In this document: one piece after another, positions 25,863 to 35,100 of the stretch
How the letters are laid out: the number at the start of each line of letters is the position of its first letter
How positions within the stretch are numbered: the first letter of the stretch is position 1
Source of the DNA: Bacteroidota bacterium
GTDB taxonomy: Bacteria > Bacteroidota > Bacteroidia > Bacteroidales > Paludibacteraceae
Length of the DNA stretch: 64,000 nt
Assembly: GCA_023391625.1 (NCBI GenBank)
Contig: JAEWAN010000033.1
Location: 102,852 to 166,851, forward strand
Reading direction: 5' to 3'
Notes under the pieces: model-generated
The model's input: only the letters and a program-made list of their open reading frames with translations
The model's database searches: none
Told to the model about the DNA's origin: nothing
Position numbers and translations under genes: made by a program

Positions 25863-28800
25863 TTATTTTATAAGCACCACTTTACTTCCGTTTACATAAC
25901 CTTGCAATGAGATTACATAATTTCCTGAAGCAAGTTCACAAACATATTCATTAGCAGAAGCTTTTTCATTCATTACAGCTTTACCGCTCATATCATAAAC
26001 AGATACAAGAACTTCTGAAGTCAAACCTGTAATAAATAGCTTACCATCATTGCTATAAATGTTGATTCCATTTGCAGCGAAAACATCAATACCATCACCT
26101 TCGTCCACTACAATTGCAGCTTCAAACGCTTTTATTGCAGCTTCCAGAGTAGCTTTTTCAGCAGCAAAGTCAGAAGAACGGTCAGCTGCATCTACAAATG
26201 TCTGAGCTGCATCTATCGCTGTTTTCAAAGTTGCTTTGCTTCCTTCTTTATAATTTCCAGGTTCTGTACCTTCCACTGCAGCATCGTGTTTAGCCTGTGC
26301 TTCTGCGATTAAAGTTGTCAGGTTTTCTGCAAGGAATGCCACATAAGCAGCTTCCAATGTATCCATAGCAGCATTCAGCTCTTCTACCATAGCCGCAACA
26401 TCTTCCTGTTTAACCTGAGTACGATCCAGCGCATTCGCTTTTGCTATCACCGCATTATATGTTTTAAGAGCCTCAACCAAATCAGTTTCTCCTAAATTCA
26501 TATCATCGGTATAAGCTTCGGCAACCACAATCACAGCATCCAAATCTTCAAAATTAATAACAATCACTTTCAATTTAAAATCTGTAATTGCAGTATTTAA
26601 AGCAGTAGTAGACTCATCAATGTTAGTCTGAATCACATCTTCTTTTTCAAACATTTCCATTGCAGCATCTAAAGCAACTTTCAACTCAGCTTTTGAACCT
26701 GCCGGATATTGTCCGTTAAACTCACCTTCCACAGCTTCATCGTGGATAGCCTGCGCTTCAGCCAATTTTGTTTCCAAAGCACTTCTATCTACAATAATTT
26801 TAGCTGCTTTGTATGTAGCCAATGCATTTGACAACAATTCTGCAGTCTCATTTACTGCTATCTGGCTCTTAGAATTATCCAATACATCCTGAGCTGCAGT
26901 GATTACAGCTTCAAAAGCATCACGAGCTTCCTGTGGATATAGTTTATCTGTAGTACCGATAGAATCAGCAGTTAATTCAGCAAAAGCATTGGCTTCCGTC
27001 AAGGCTGCTTCCAAAGCTGTAGTTGTAGGAGGAACAAATTCAATAGTATAAACATGACCATTCTTACCATAATACATATTATTTACTGCATCCGGGAAAA
27101 TTCCACCGTCAATACCCCAACGGGCTCCGTCAGGCTTTTGAATAGTAAAATAATACACATCTTCTATTTCCTTATTATAATTAGCTACCCAAGACATAGT
27201 TTGCTCCGGACGGAAACGTTCACCCCAAGAATCCAAATACTTACCACTGGCCACATTTTTAATATAATACTCATCTATTTCACCACCTTCTTTTTGTTCC
27301 AAATAGAACATCTGATATTCACTTGTTTCTGCAGTTTCATCCAAAGGTCTTGGCAACACTTTGTTATCACTTTCCACCACATAAGTTATATATCTGAAAT
27401 CAATTCCTTCATTTTGAGTAATCTTAATCCGGTATTTTGCTCCAGGAATAGCGTTAAATCTCGGTTTTTGCTCTGAATCCTTATAAGCTTTCGTTTTTGC
27501 TTTCAGATCTGCAGCACCTTCTGTTATGGCATCCATATCTGTTGATTGGAACAATTCGTTTGCTGCAGCGACAGAAGCTTCCAACGCTTCTCTTGTTTCA
27601 GCAGGGAAGCCCCATTCACTTTCAAAATCCAAAGCATCTTTGGCTGCCAGAAGTTTTGACTGCAAATCGCCCAACGCTAATAACAACTGAACATCATCCG
27701 TTGCTTCAAGAATCATCCATTTTGCATTATTACCTGATTTATTCAAATACACATGAGGATTATTATTGTCCAATCCCAAACCATCTGACTTACCGGAATT
27801 CTTTATATACACAACACCTTCTGCTGCAACCGGATCAATCCAATAAGCAGATCCTTCTGCAGCAAACTCAGATTTCCAACTTGTACCGTAAATAAATTTC
27901 TTTTCTTCTGTCTGAACCTGCAATGTGTACAGAACTGCGTCATTTCCTGCATTTAGATTACCAGTAGGAATAAATTCAAACTTCTGATTATCTGTAAAAG
28001 TAGGCGCACCTAAAGTTACAGCACCATCAGCACCTCCACCATAATCACCCATTAACAAGCCGGCAGAAGTACCTCCATTAACCGCACGGATATAATACAA
28101 AGTACCTTCTTCAACTTCTGTTACTCCTTTTATTCCACCTACCAAATTCACATCACTTTCATATCTTGCTACAGCTTTTTGCAATGACTCTGCCGCCTTA
28201 TTCACTTCTTCCTGAGTTGCTCCGGCATTATTAAAAATACCTTTGGCTGTATTAACCGTATTTTGAAGTTTTGTACGGGAACTTGCAGGGTATTGACCTA
28301 ATTCCGTTCCAGATGTTGTTGAAGCCAATACATCTTCAGCTTTGCTTATTTCATTAGCCAAAACCGCTTTAAACACTTTACCTTCTTCCAATAAAGCTAT
28401 TTTCCAAGCCCCCTCAGTTTCTCCTTTAGGAGGTTTATTATATCCTGATAAGGTTTTCATATCCCCTGGAGTTCCATCATTGCCAAAAAACATATGATTA
28501 GCCCCACTCATAGCACGGAATGTAAAATACTGTACTCCGTCTTTTGTTTCTACATAATCAGCTAACCACTTGGTATCATTCTGATTGACCCGGCCGGTAG
28601 TAACTTGCACTTGCATACCGCTACCGCCACTACCTCTATTCCGCATAAGGCGCTTTTCTGCGGTAGTATTAGACCTTATATTATCTATTTTAGAAACTAT
28701 GTTGAAAGTAGAATCCGTCAAAAACTGAAAATAAAAAAACTGAACATCTGATTCCTGAGCCCCTTCAAACACCTGATGTTTTACACCCAAATTATTTTTT

Positions 28801-29828
28801 GTTGAATCCGCTGTTTCATCAGGCATCAAATAAGCAAACTGGTATGCTAAATTATCAAAATCTCCTGAGAAAAGTCGATAATATGTCCCTTCCTGTATAG
28901 TTTCTGTGAATTTAGGCTTTACCTCTGTAGCCAGATAAGCAGCAATAGCAGTTTCCATATCTGCTGTCAGCGTTGTTAATTGAGAAAAATCCGCAGCTCC
29001 TTCTGCTGCAGCAATAGCAGCTTCCAATGCTTGTTTTTCTGTTGCGCCCGCAGAAAAATCACCTTCCCGTTGTAATGTTTTCTTAGCCGTATTTATCGCC
29101 TGCATAAAAGCTTCACCTTGCTGCATCTTTTCTCTTATAGTTGCGATTGCAGACAACATAACATCTTTATCTGCTCCCCCTGCAGCAGCTTCTGCAGCAG
29201 CAATATCTCCATTAAATATAGTTTGTAAAGCACTTGGAAGAGTTACAGCAAAAGTTTTTGCTGTAGGAATAAAATCTCCAGCTAAAAAAGCCTTCGCACC
29301 TGTCAATAGTTGCTCATCCGTAGCCTTAACCACTTGCCATTTTGAAAGATGACTTTTATTCTTATCCAAATAGATTTTCGGATCATTAGCATCCATTGCG
29401 GCAAGATGAGAACGATTTTCTGTTGCATAAAACTTTGTCAGATATATAATACCATTCCCCAAGGAATTATCGATCCAGAAAGAAGTTGTTTCTTCAGCAG
29501 AAAACTCAGAAACCCAAGCATTAGAACCAACTTTTCTACTAAAATATTCTCCTGTAGATTGAACCTGCAAACGATACAAGTCATTTGTTTCATATTGCTC
29601 TCCCGTAGGAACAAACTTAAACAACTGATTAAATGCGCCTGTAAACTCACCGACAGACACATAACCATCAGGTAAGTCATAATCACCTATAGTCTGCCCT
29701 TCCAAACCGGGCTCAGCAGACTGAATAAAATAAAATCCGTCCGCTTCAGGAACGAATTGAGCTTTTACTTGTAAACTACCTATTAAGAATAGTACAAGCA
29801 CAAAAAAGGAAAGTCTAATTTTTTTCAT
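25863..29828 (-). CDS. Giant secreted FIVAR-repeat protein with beta-trefoil-like modules and T9SS sorting domain
   Basis: 1321 residues from MKKIRLSFFVLVLFLIG, a clear signal peptide; the frame continues 26 codons upstream without a plausible signal. At least four beta-rich modules (about 25-170, 310-480, 580-740, 815-955) alternate with alanine-rich helical stretches. Modules 1 and 3 are alike (KFVPTGEQYETNDLYRLQVQ versus EFIPTGNLNAGNDAVLYTLQ) and read like ricin-type beta-trefoils. From about 960 to 1240 there are four or five FIVAR-like three-helix repeats, for example LIAEAQAKHDAAVEG followed by YKEGSKATLKTAIDAAQ. The last 75 residues (INIYSNDGKLFITG ... NYVISLQGYVNG) are a T9SS sorting domain. 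No catalytic site seen; likely a surface adhesin or glycan binder. Confidence 0.85.
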   Translation of the reverse strand: MKKIRLSFFVLVLFLIGSLQVKAQFVPEADGFYFIQSAEPGLEGQTIGDYDLPDGYVSVGEFTGAFNQLFKFVPTGEQYETNDLYRLQVQSTGEYFSRKVGSNAWVSEFSAEETTSFWIDNSLGNGIIYLTKFYATENRSHLAAMDANDPKIYLDKNKSHLSKWQVVKATDEQLLTGAKAFLAGDFIPTAKTFAVTLPSALQTIFNGDIAAAEAAAGGADKDVMLSAIATIREKMQQGEAFMQAINTAKKTLQREGDFSAGATEKQALEAAIAAAEGAADFSQLTTLTADMETAIAAYLATEVKPKFTETIQEGTYYRLFSGDFDNLAYQFAYLMPDETADSTKNNLGVKHQVFEGAQESDVQFFYFQFLTDSTFNIVSKIDNIRSNTTAEKRLMRNRGSGGSGMQVQVTTGRVNQNDTKWLADYVETKDGVQYFTFRAMSGANHMFFGNDGTPGDMKTLSGYNKPPKGETEGAWKIALLEEGKVFKAVLANEISKAEDVLASTTSGTELGQYPASSRTKLQNTVNTAKGIFNNAGATQEEVNKAAESLQKAVARYESDVNLVGGIKGVTEVEEGTLYYIRAVNGGTSAGLLMGDYGGGADGAVTLGAPTFTDNQKFEFIPTGNLNAGNDAVLYTLQVQTEEKKFIYGTSWKSEFAAEGSAYWIDPVAAEGVVYIKNSGKSDGLGLDNNNPHVYLNKSGNNAKWMILEATDDVQLLLALGDLQSKLLAAKDALDFESEWGFPAETREALEASVAAANELFQSTDMDAITEGAADLKAKTKAYKDSEQKPRFNAIPGAKYRIKITQNEGIDFRYITYVVESDNKVLPRPLDETAETSEYQMFYLEQKEGGEIDEYYIKNVASGKYLDSWGERFRPEQTMSWVANYNKEIEDVYYFTIQKPDGARWGIDGGIFPDAVNNMYYGKNGHVYTIEFVPPTTTALEAALTEANAFAELTADSIGTTDKLYPQEARDAFEAVITAAQDVLDNSKSQIAVNETAELLSNALATYKAAKIIVDRSALETKLAEAQAIHDEAVEGEFNGQYPAGSKAELKVALDAAMEMFEKEDVIQTNIDESTTALNTAITDFKLKVIVINFEDLDAVIVVAEAYTDDMNLGETDLVEALKTYNAVIAKANALDRTQVKQEDVAAMVEELNAAMDTLEAAYVAFLAENLTTLIAEAQAKHDAAVEGTEPGNYKEGSKATLKTAIDAAQTFVDAADRSSDFAAEKATLEAAIKAFEAAIVVDEGDGIDVFAANGINIYSNDGKLFITGLTSEVLVSVYDMSGKAVMNEKASANEYVCELASGNYVISLQGYVNGSKVVLIK

Positions 29829-29891
29829 AAGTAATAGACATTTTTTAAAGGTTAATAATATAATTTTGATTGTGTTTTCAAAACAAACATT

Positions 29892-29899
29892 CAAATATA
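29892..29899 (-). promoter_or_regulatory. -7 element of the FIVAR protein gene
   Basis: TATATTTG on the minus strand, an exact TAnnTTTG match, about 64 bases upstream of the chosen start. Its position also argues against the longer upstream reading frame, which would begin at the -7 element itself. Confidence 0.7.
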
Positions 29900-30075
29900 T
29901 CCACATAAAGAGAAACGACAGTAGTTAAATCTTCTAAAAAAGACAAAAAAACATTTATTTTTACACTAAAAATCAATCATCCTTATAATAAAGCATTTAT
30001 ACTCTCAAAAAGAGCTGTTTTCTTAAAAAAACTCCTTTTCATACGGCTTTCAAACAACCGCACCCACACAAAAAA

Positions 30076-30114
30076 GTAGAATAATCCGTCAATACAGGTA
30101 GAATAATCCGTCAA
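30076..30114. repeat. 17-bp direct repeat pair in the divergent intergenic region
   Basis: GTAGAATAATCCGTCAA occurs at 30076-30092 and again, identical, at 30098-30114, a 22-base period (about two helical turns). It lies in the 434-base gap between the FIVAR protein gene (minus) and the Fpg/Nei-like gene (plus). The rest of the gap holds the two promoters and AT-rich sequence. The arrangement would suit a regulator binding two sites on one face of the helix, but no regulator is known. Confidence 0.6.
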
Positions 30115-30216
30115 AACAATAGTCACGACGCCAAAAAAGGAACCTTGTATTACAATCAACCGGAAGATAAAAACAGAGAAATATCAAGACATTATTTCCT
30201 CCGTCATATTTATTCT

Positions 30217-30224
30217 TATCTTTG
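30217..30224 (+). promoter_or_regulatory. -7 element of the Fpg/Nei-like gene
   Basis: TATCTTTG, a TAnnTTTG match, 38 bases upstream of the start codon at 30263. Confidence 0.6.
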
Positions 30225-30262
30225 TAAGGATATGGAAATAAAAACATCCTAAATAAAACGAT

Positions 30263-31093
30263 ATGTTAGAAATACCGGAAAGCTACAATATCAGTGTACA
30301 AGTACAGGATATGCTTATAAACAAAACCATTACCAAAGTATCCAATGCTACCAGTCTGCACAAATTCACTTGGTTTTCCGGCGATCCGAATGAATACGGT
30401 AAGCTCTTAACAGGAAAAACAATACAAAGCGCCAAAGGGCACGGCATGTTTGTTGATCTGTATCTGGACGATGATGTCACCATTACTATAGGAGACGGAA
30501 CCCACATCCGTTATTTTATGCCTTACGAAAACCAACCTTTCAAATACCAATTATTAATCACGTTCGATGATAATAGTTTTCTGGTCTTTACGGTTGCCAT
30601 GTACGGTTCTATTTATGCGTACAAAGGAGGACTTGACAACCCCTATTACCAGAAAAGCCGGCACAGCCCGTCTCCTCTGGAAAATGACTTCAACGAAACC
30701 GTTTACGACAACATCTTTAAAAGCATACAAAAAGATATTTCGGTTAAAGCCCTATTAGCTACCGAACAACGTATTCCCGGACTTGGAAACGGCGTATTGC
30801 AGGACATTCTCTTTAAATCCGGAATCCATCCCAAACGGAAAATATCAGGACTATCCGATTTTGAGAAAGGCGAGTTATACCATAATCTGAAATACACGCT
30901 TCACCTTATGACAGACCAGGGAGGACGGGACACGGAGAAAGATTTATTAGGAAACTTCGGCAGATACAAAACCATTCTTTCCAAAAACACGTATAAATCT
31001 CCATGTCCCAATTGCGGAAGCTCTATCATTAAAGAAGCATATCTGGGCGGGAGCATATATTACTGCCCCTCATGCCAGGAATATAAACGCTAA
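30263..31093 (+). CDS. Fpg/Nei-family DNA glycosylase-like protein
   Basis: 276 residues. The fold is that of formamidopyrimidine/endonuclease VIII glycosylases: a beta-sandwich N-terminal half, the H2TH segment IPGLGNGVLQDILFKSGIHP near residue 170, and a C-terminal zinc finger with Cys248, Cys251, Cys268 and Cys271. These enzymes excise oxidised bases in base excision repair. The N-terminus reads MLEIPESY where classical members have MPELPEV: Glu3 is present but the catalytic Pro2 is replaced by leucine. Proteins with this variant N-terminus are known in anaerobes and are usually annotated endonuclease VIII, but activity by the usual Schiff-base route is doubtful. A methyltransferase remnant follows 15 bases downstream. 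Confidence 0.88.
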   Translation: MLEIPESYNISVQVQDMLINKTITKVSNATSLHKFTWFSGDPNEYGKLLTGKTIQSAKGHGMFVDLYLDDDVTITIGDGTHIRYFMPYENQPFKYQLLITFDDNSFLVFTVAMYGSIYAYKGGLDNPYYQKSRHSPSPLENDFNETVYDNIFKSIQKDISVKALLATEQRIPGLGNGVLQDILFKSGIHPKRKISGLSDFEKGELYHNLKYTLHLMTDQGGRDTEKDLLGNFGRYKTILSKNTYKSPCPNCGSSIIKEAYLGGSIYYCPSCQEYKR

Positions 31094-31108
31094 ACAACAC
31101 CCCACGAT

Positions 31109-31814
31109 ATGCAAGATACATACGGCAAAGGGTTAAAAGCTTTCTTTCATGGCCGGACAGACTCGGCATTCTTAGTTGAAAGCGATATCATAGAAACTGA
31201 AGAATGGCCCATCAGTTTGTTTTTCAGGGCTTATGACGAAATGCCAAAAATAGAAAAAACAGCTCTTTCCAGGGTAAAAGGCTCTGTTTTAGATGTAGGG
31301 GCAGGCGCAGGAAGCCATGCTTTGTGGTTACAAGAACAAAACAACCCTGTCACCCACCATTGACATTTCCTCCGGAGCAGTGGAAGTGATGAAAGCAAGA
31401 GGTGTGAAACGGGCATTGAAAAAAGATTTCTTTTCATACACCGGAGAAAAATTCGACACCCTTCTGCTACTAATGAACGGTATCGGAATCACTGGAAAAT
31501 TAGAACGGCTCCCTGCATTTCTGGAACAAGCCAAACAATTATTGAACCCACACGGAAAGATATTACTTGATTCTTCTGACATCATTTATCTCTTTACCGA
31601 TGAAGAAGACTGTGTCATAGATGAGTTTGACACCGCCTACTATGGAGAAATTTCCTATTGTTTTCATTTTGAGAAAGAACAGGGACATTTCTTCAACTGG
31701 TTATTTATCGATTTCGATACATTAAAAGATTATGCCGAAATATCCGGTTTTTCATGTAAAAAAATAGAAGAAGACGATCATTTCCTATACCTGGCAGAAC
31801 TGACATTAAAATAG
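31109..31814 (+). pseudogene. Class I SAM-dependent methyltransferase, frameshifted
   Basis: Two overlapping frames together form one methyltransferase of about 235 residues. The first (31109-31363) contains the SAM-binding motif I VLDVGAGAGSHALWLQEQ and then runs into a stop. The second resumes in the next frame with TIDISSGAVEVMKARGV, which is the normal continuation (motif II acid plus helix), and goes on to LLLMNGIGITGKLERL and LLNPHGKILLDSSDI. Removing one C from the CCC at 31353-31355 restores a continuous reading VTTIDISSG. So this is a one-base insertion: either a recent inactivation or a sequencing error. It follows the Fpg/Nei-like gene by 15 bases and gcvP lies downstream. Confidence 0.85.
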
Positions 31815-31846
31815 CCCTTTTTCTTTTTTTTATTCCCGGAAAAAAG

Positions 31847-31854
31847 TATTTTTG
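31847..31854 (+). promoter_or_regulatory. -7 element of gcvP
   Basis: TATTTTTG, a TAnnTTTG match, 28 bases upstream of the gcvP start at 31883. There is no room for a glycine riboswitch between the promoter and the gene. Confidence 0.6.
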
Positions 31855-31882
31855 AAAACAGATAACCTTATTGTACAAAACA

Positions 31883-34717
31883 ATGAAAGACACATTCCAA
31901 TCACGTCATATAGGAATAGCCCCGGATGACGAAGCTTTGATGCTCCAAACTATCGGAGTAAAAAACATGGACGATCTAATCGACCAAACAATACCGGCAG
32001 ATATCCGTCTGACAGACAAACTTAATTTACCGGAACCACTCACCGAATACCAGTACGTAAATCATATTGCTGAAATAGCATCAAAGAATAAACGATATAC
32101 TTCCTACATAGGGCAAGGATGGTATAATACCTGCGTCCCTTCCGTTATCATACGTAACATTCTGGAAAATCCATCCTGGTACACATCCTACACCCCTTAC
32201 CAGGCAGAAATATCGCAAGGCCGGTTGGAAGCTTTGCTGATTTTTCAAACGGCAATCGCTGATTTAACAGGATTGCCTTTGGCCAACGCCTCTTTACTGG
32301 ACGAAGCCACTGCCGCTGCTGAGGCCGCCACCATGATGTTTAACCTACGCAATAAAGAACAGATTAAAAACAATGCAGATACGCTGTTTGTTGATGAAAA
32401 TATATTTCCACAGACCCTTGCTGTACTGTACACACGTACCAAAGGACAAAACATAAAAATAAAAACAGGAGATTACCAAACTGCTGTATTGAATGAACGT
32501 TACTTCGGCGCCATTATCCAGTATCCTAATTCCAACGGTTCTATTGAGGATTATCGTGATTTTGTAATAAAAGCCCATCAAACCAATTGTAAAATAGCGG
32601 TTGCGGCAGACCTGCTAAGCTTAGCCGTCCTCACTCCTCCCGGGGAATGGGGAGCAGATATAGTATTCGGTTCGGCTCAACGATTCGGCACTCCTCTATA
32701 CTATGGAGGCCCATCCGCAGCCTATTTTGCCACACTGAATGAATACAAACGGGATATGCCGGGACGTATCATAGGAATAAGCAAAGATGCAAATGGAAAG
32801 ACCGCTTACCGGATGGCTCTCCAAACACGGGAACAACACATTAAAAGGGAAAAAGCAACCTCCAATATCTGTACTGCCCAGGCATTGCTGGCGATTATGT
32901 CCGGATTATATGCCGCATACCACGGAGCAGAAGGTATACGTAGCATTGCATTACGTATCCATGCCATAACAACATACCTGAATGAGCTCCTTGCCGTATA
33001 CGGATATTCACAAGAAAATGAGAATTTTTTTGACACGCTTAAATTCCGGCTTCCATCCGAAGTATCCATTGATTCATTCAGAAAAACAGCACAAGCGTAC
33101 GAAGTTAACTTTCATTATTTTCCAACAGGAGAAGTGGGTTTAAGCATTGACGAAACCACAGACATCGACGACATTAACACCATAATAGAAATTCTGGCAA
33201 CCTCGGTTTCCAACACACCGGTATATGCCCAGGAAGCACAGTTTGAAGGCTTGAAATCTTTTGATGAAAAATTTAAACGGGAATCGGATTTCCTAACCCA
33301 TGAAGTATTCTGCAAATATCATAGCGAAACGGAAATGATGCGTTACATCAAACGCCTGGAGCGCGAAGATATTTCCCTGACACACTCTATGATACCCCTC
33401 GGTTCATGTACAATGAAACTAAACGCCGCATCCGAAATGTTTGCATTAAGTTATGCCGGATTCACAGGAATCCACCCGCTTGCTCCAAAAGACCAGACGG
33501 AAGGCTATAATGAACTAATTAAAAATCTGGGGGAATACCTCACGGAAATCACAGGAATGGCAGGTTGCAGTTTTCAACCCAATTCCGGAGCTGCCGGAGA
33601 ATATGCCGGACTAATGACTATAAGGGAATATCTTGTATCTAAAAACGAAAGCCACCGAACAATCATTCTGATACCGGCATCCGCACATGGTACCAATCCG
33701 GCCAGCGCGAAACAAGCTGGATTAGAAATAGTTGTGGTAAATACCGATGAAAAAGGGAATGTGGATATAAATGACTGGCAGGCGAAGGCAGAAGAACACT
33801 CCGACCGATTAGCTGGTTGCATGATTACCTACCCTTCTACACACGGTATTTTTGAAACACAAATACGCAAAATGTGCGACATCATCCATCAGAACGGAGG
33901 ACAGGTGTACATGGACGGAGCCAATATGAATGCACAGGTAGGTTTAACAAATCCCGGTTTTATCGGTGCTGACGTATGCCATCTTAACCTACACAAAACA
34001 TTTGCCAATCCACACGGTGGAGGAGGTCCAGGAGAAGGGCCTATTTGCGTAACCAAGCATCTTATTCCTTTTCTCCCGGATACAAACTTCGGTAAAAATA
34101 CGGTTTCTGCCTCCCCTTATGGCAGCGCGGGAATTATTGCCGTTACTTACGGATACATCCGTATGCTGGGAGAAGAAGGATTAACCAAAGCCACAGAAAC
34201 CGCAATCCTAAACGCCAACTATCTGGCGGAAAAACTAAAAAACACTTACGGCATTGTATATAGCGGAGCTAAAGGACGTGTAGGACATGAAATGATTCTG
34301 GAATGCCGCCCATTTAAAAACTCCGCAGGCATTACGGAAACAGACATTGCTAAGCGGCTAATGGATTATGGATTCCATGCGCCAACGCTATCCTTCCCTG
34401 TTCATGGCACTTTAATGATTGAACCGACTGAAAGCGAATCGCTGGAAGAACTGGATCGTTTTATAGAAGCAATGCAAAACATATATAAGGAGATACAGGA
34501 AATAGAAGCCGGAACTGCCCCTAAAGGGAACAACGTTCTAACGAATGCTCCCCACCCGGAATATCTGCTTACTTCCGACCATTGGGAATATGCATACACC
34601 CGCGAAAAAGCAGCTTACCCGCTTTCCTGGCTTAAAGAAAATAAATTCTGGATAAATGTAGCACGAGTTGACAATGCTTACGGTGACCGGAATTTAATTG
34701 CAACTTTCAATATTTAA
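31883..34717 (+). CDS. gcvP: Glycine dehydrogenase (decarboxylating), P protein of the glycine cleavage system
   Basis: 944 residues from MKDTFQSRHIGIAPDD, the family-typical opening; the frame runs four codons further upstream from a TTG. It is a full-length fused P protein: the N-terminal half has PYQAEISQGRLEALLIFQT and the C-terminal half has HSMIPLGSCTMKLNAA and the PLP lysine Lys705 in NLHKTFANPHGGGGPG. It decarboxylates glycine and passes the aminomethyl group to lipoylated GcvH. The GcvH, GcvT and Lpd genes are not in this window. It has its own promoter and a strong terminator. Confidence 0.97.
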   Translation: MKDTFQSRHIGIAPDDEALMLQTIGVKNMDDLIDQTIPADIRLTDKLNLPEPLTEYQYVNHIAEIASKNKRYTSYIGQGWYNTCVPSVIIRNILENPSWYTSYTPYQAEISQGRLEALLIFQTAIADLTGLPLANASLLDEATAAAEAATMMFNLRNKEQIKNNADTLFVDENIFPQTLAVLYTRTKGQNIKIKTGDYQTAVLNERYFGAIIQYPNSNGSIEDYRDFVIKAHQTNCKIAVAADLLSLAVLTPPGEWGADIVFGSAQRFGTPLYYGGPSAAYFATLNEYKRDMPGRIIGISKDANGKTAYRMALQTREQHIKREKATSNICTAQALLAIMSGLYAAYHGAEGIRSIALRIHAITTYLNELLAVYGYSQENENFFDTLKFRLPSEVSIDSFRKTAQAYEVNFHYFPTGEVGLSIDETTDIDDINTIIEILATSVSNTPVYAQEAQFEGLKSFDEKFKRESDFLTHEVFCKYHSETEMMRYIKRLEREDISLTHSMIPLGSCTMKLNAASEMFALSYAGFTGIHPLAPKDQTEGYNELIKNLGEYLTEITGMAGCSFQPNSGAAGEYAGLMTIREYLVSKNESHRTIILIPASAHGTNPASAKQAGLEIVVVNTDEKGNVDINDWQAKAEEHSDRLAGCMITYPSTHGIFETQIRKMCDIIHQNGGQVYMDGANMNAQVGLTNPGFIGADVCHLNLHKTFANPHGGGGPGEGPICVTKHLIPFLPDTNFGKNTVSASPYGSAGIIAVTYGYIRMLGEEGLTKATETAILNANYLAEKLKNTYGIVYSGAKGRVGHEMILECRPFKNSAGITETDIAKRLMDYGFHAPTLSFPVHGTLMIEPTESESLEELDRFIEAMQNIYKEIQEIEAGTAPKGNNVLTNAPHPEYLLTSDHWEYAYTREKAAYPLSWLKENKFWINVARVDNAYGDRNLIATFNI

Positions 34718-34777
34718 CAACGGAAAATGAATGAAGGGCATAGACTAAAGTACACCCGGAAATTCAGATATTAATTC

Positions 34778-34838
34778 ATTACTTATAAAAAGGTTTGAGT
34801 CCGGTATTTTACCGGACTCAAACCTTTTTATAAGTAAT
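34778..34838 (+). terminator. Terminator of gcvP with a 28-bp perfect stem
   Basis: Positions 34778-34805 pair perfectly with 34811-34838 across an ATTTT loop. The inner core (AGGTTTGAGTCCGGT with its complement) is flanked by an A-run on the left and TTTTT on the right, so it could work in both directions. The remaining 260 bases to the helicase gene are AT-rich with no gene that I can support. Confidence 0.88.
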
Positions 34839-35100
34839 TCTATTTCACTATTATCATAATCATTACCACATTCTCCCAGCACCTGTTAAAGTGTGTAATT
34901 AATCTAAATTTTTATAAATACAATGCTCTGAATCCCCATACTCTATTATTTACAAAAAGACAATAATTACACATCATTACAAACTGTAAACAGCAGGTTA
35001 CAAAAAGTGTTGATAATAAAAAAAACTCTACCTATACTTTCCTCACAAAAAACAAGTCCACAAAACCGAGAAACGAATCCCCAAAAAGAAAAACAATTTA

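Noticed and set aside
26100..27050. CRISPR-like or tandem DNA repeats in the FIVAR coding region
   Set aside because: The similarity is at protein level (alanine-rich helical repeats); the DNA copies are too diverged and lack regular spacers.
31340..31370. Programmed ribosomal frameshift in the methyltransferase
   Set aside because: No slippery heptamer and no clear downstream stimulatory structure; a simple one-base insertion explains it better.
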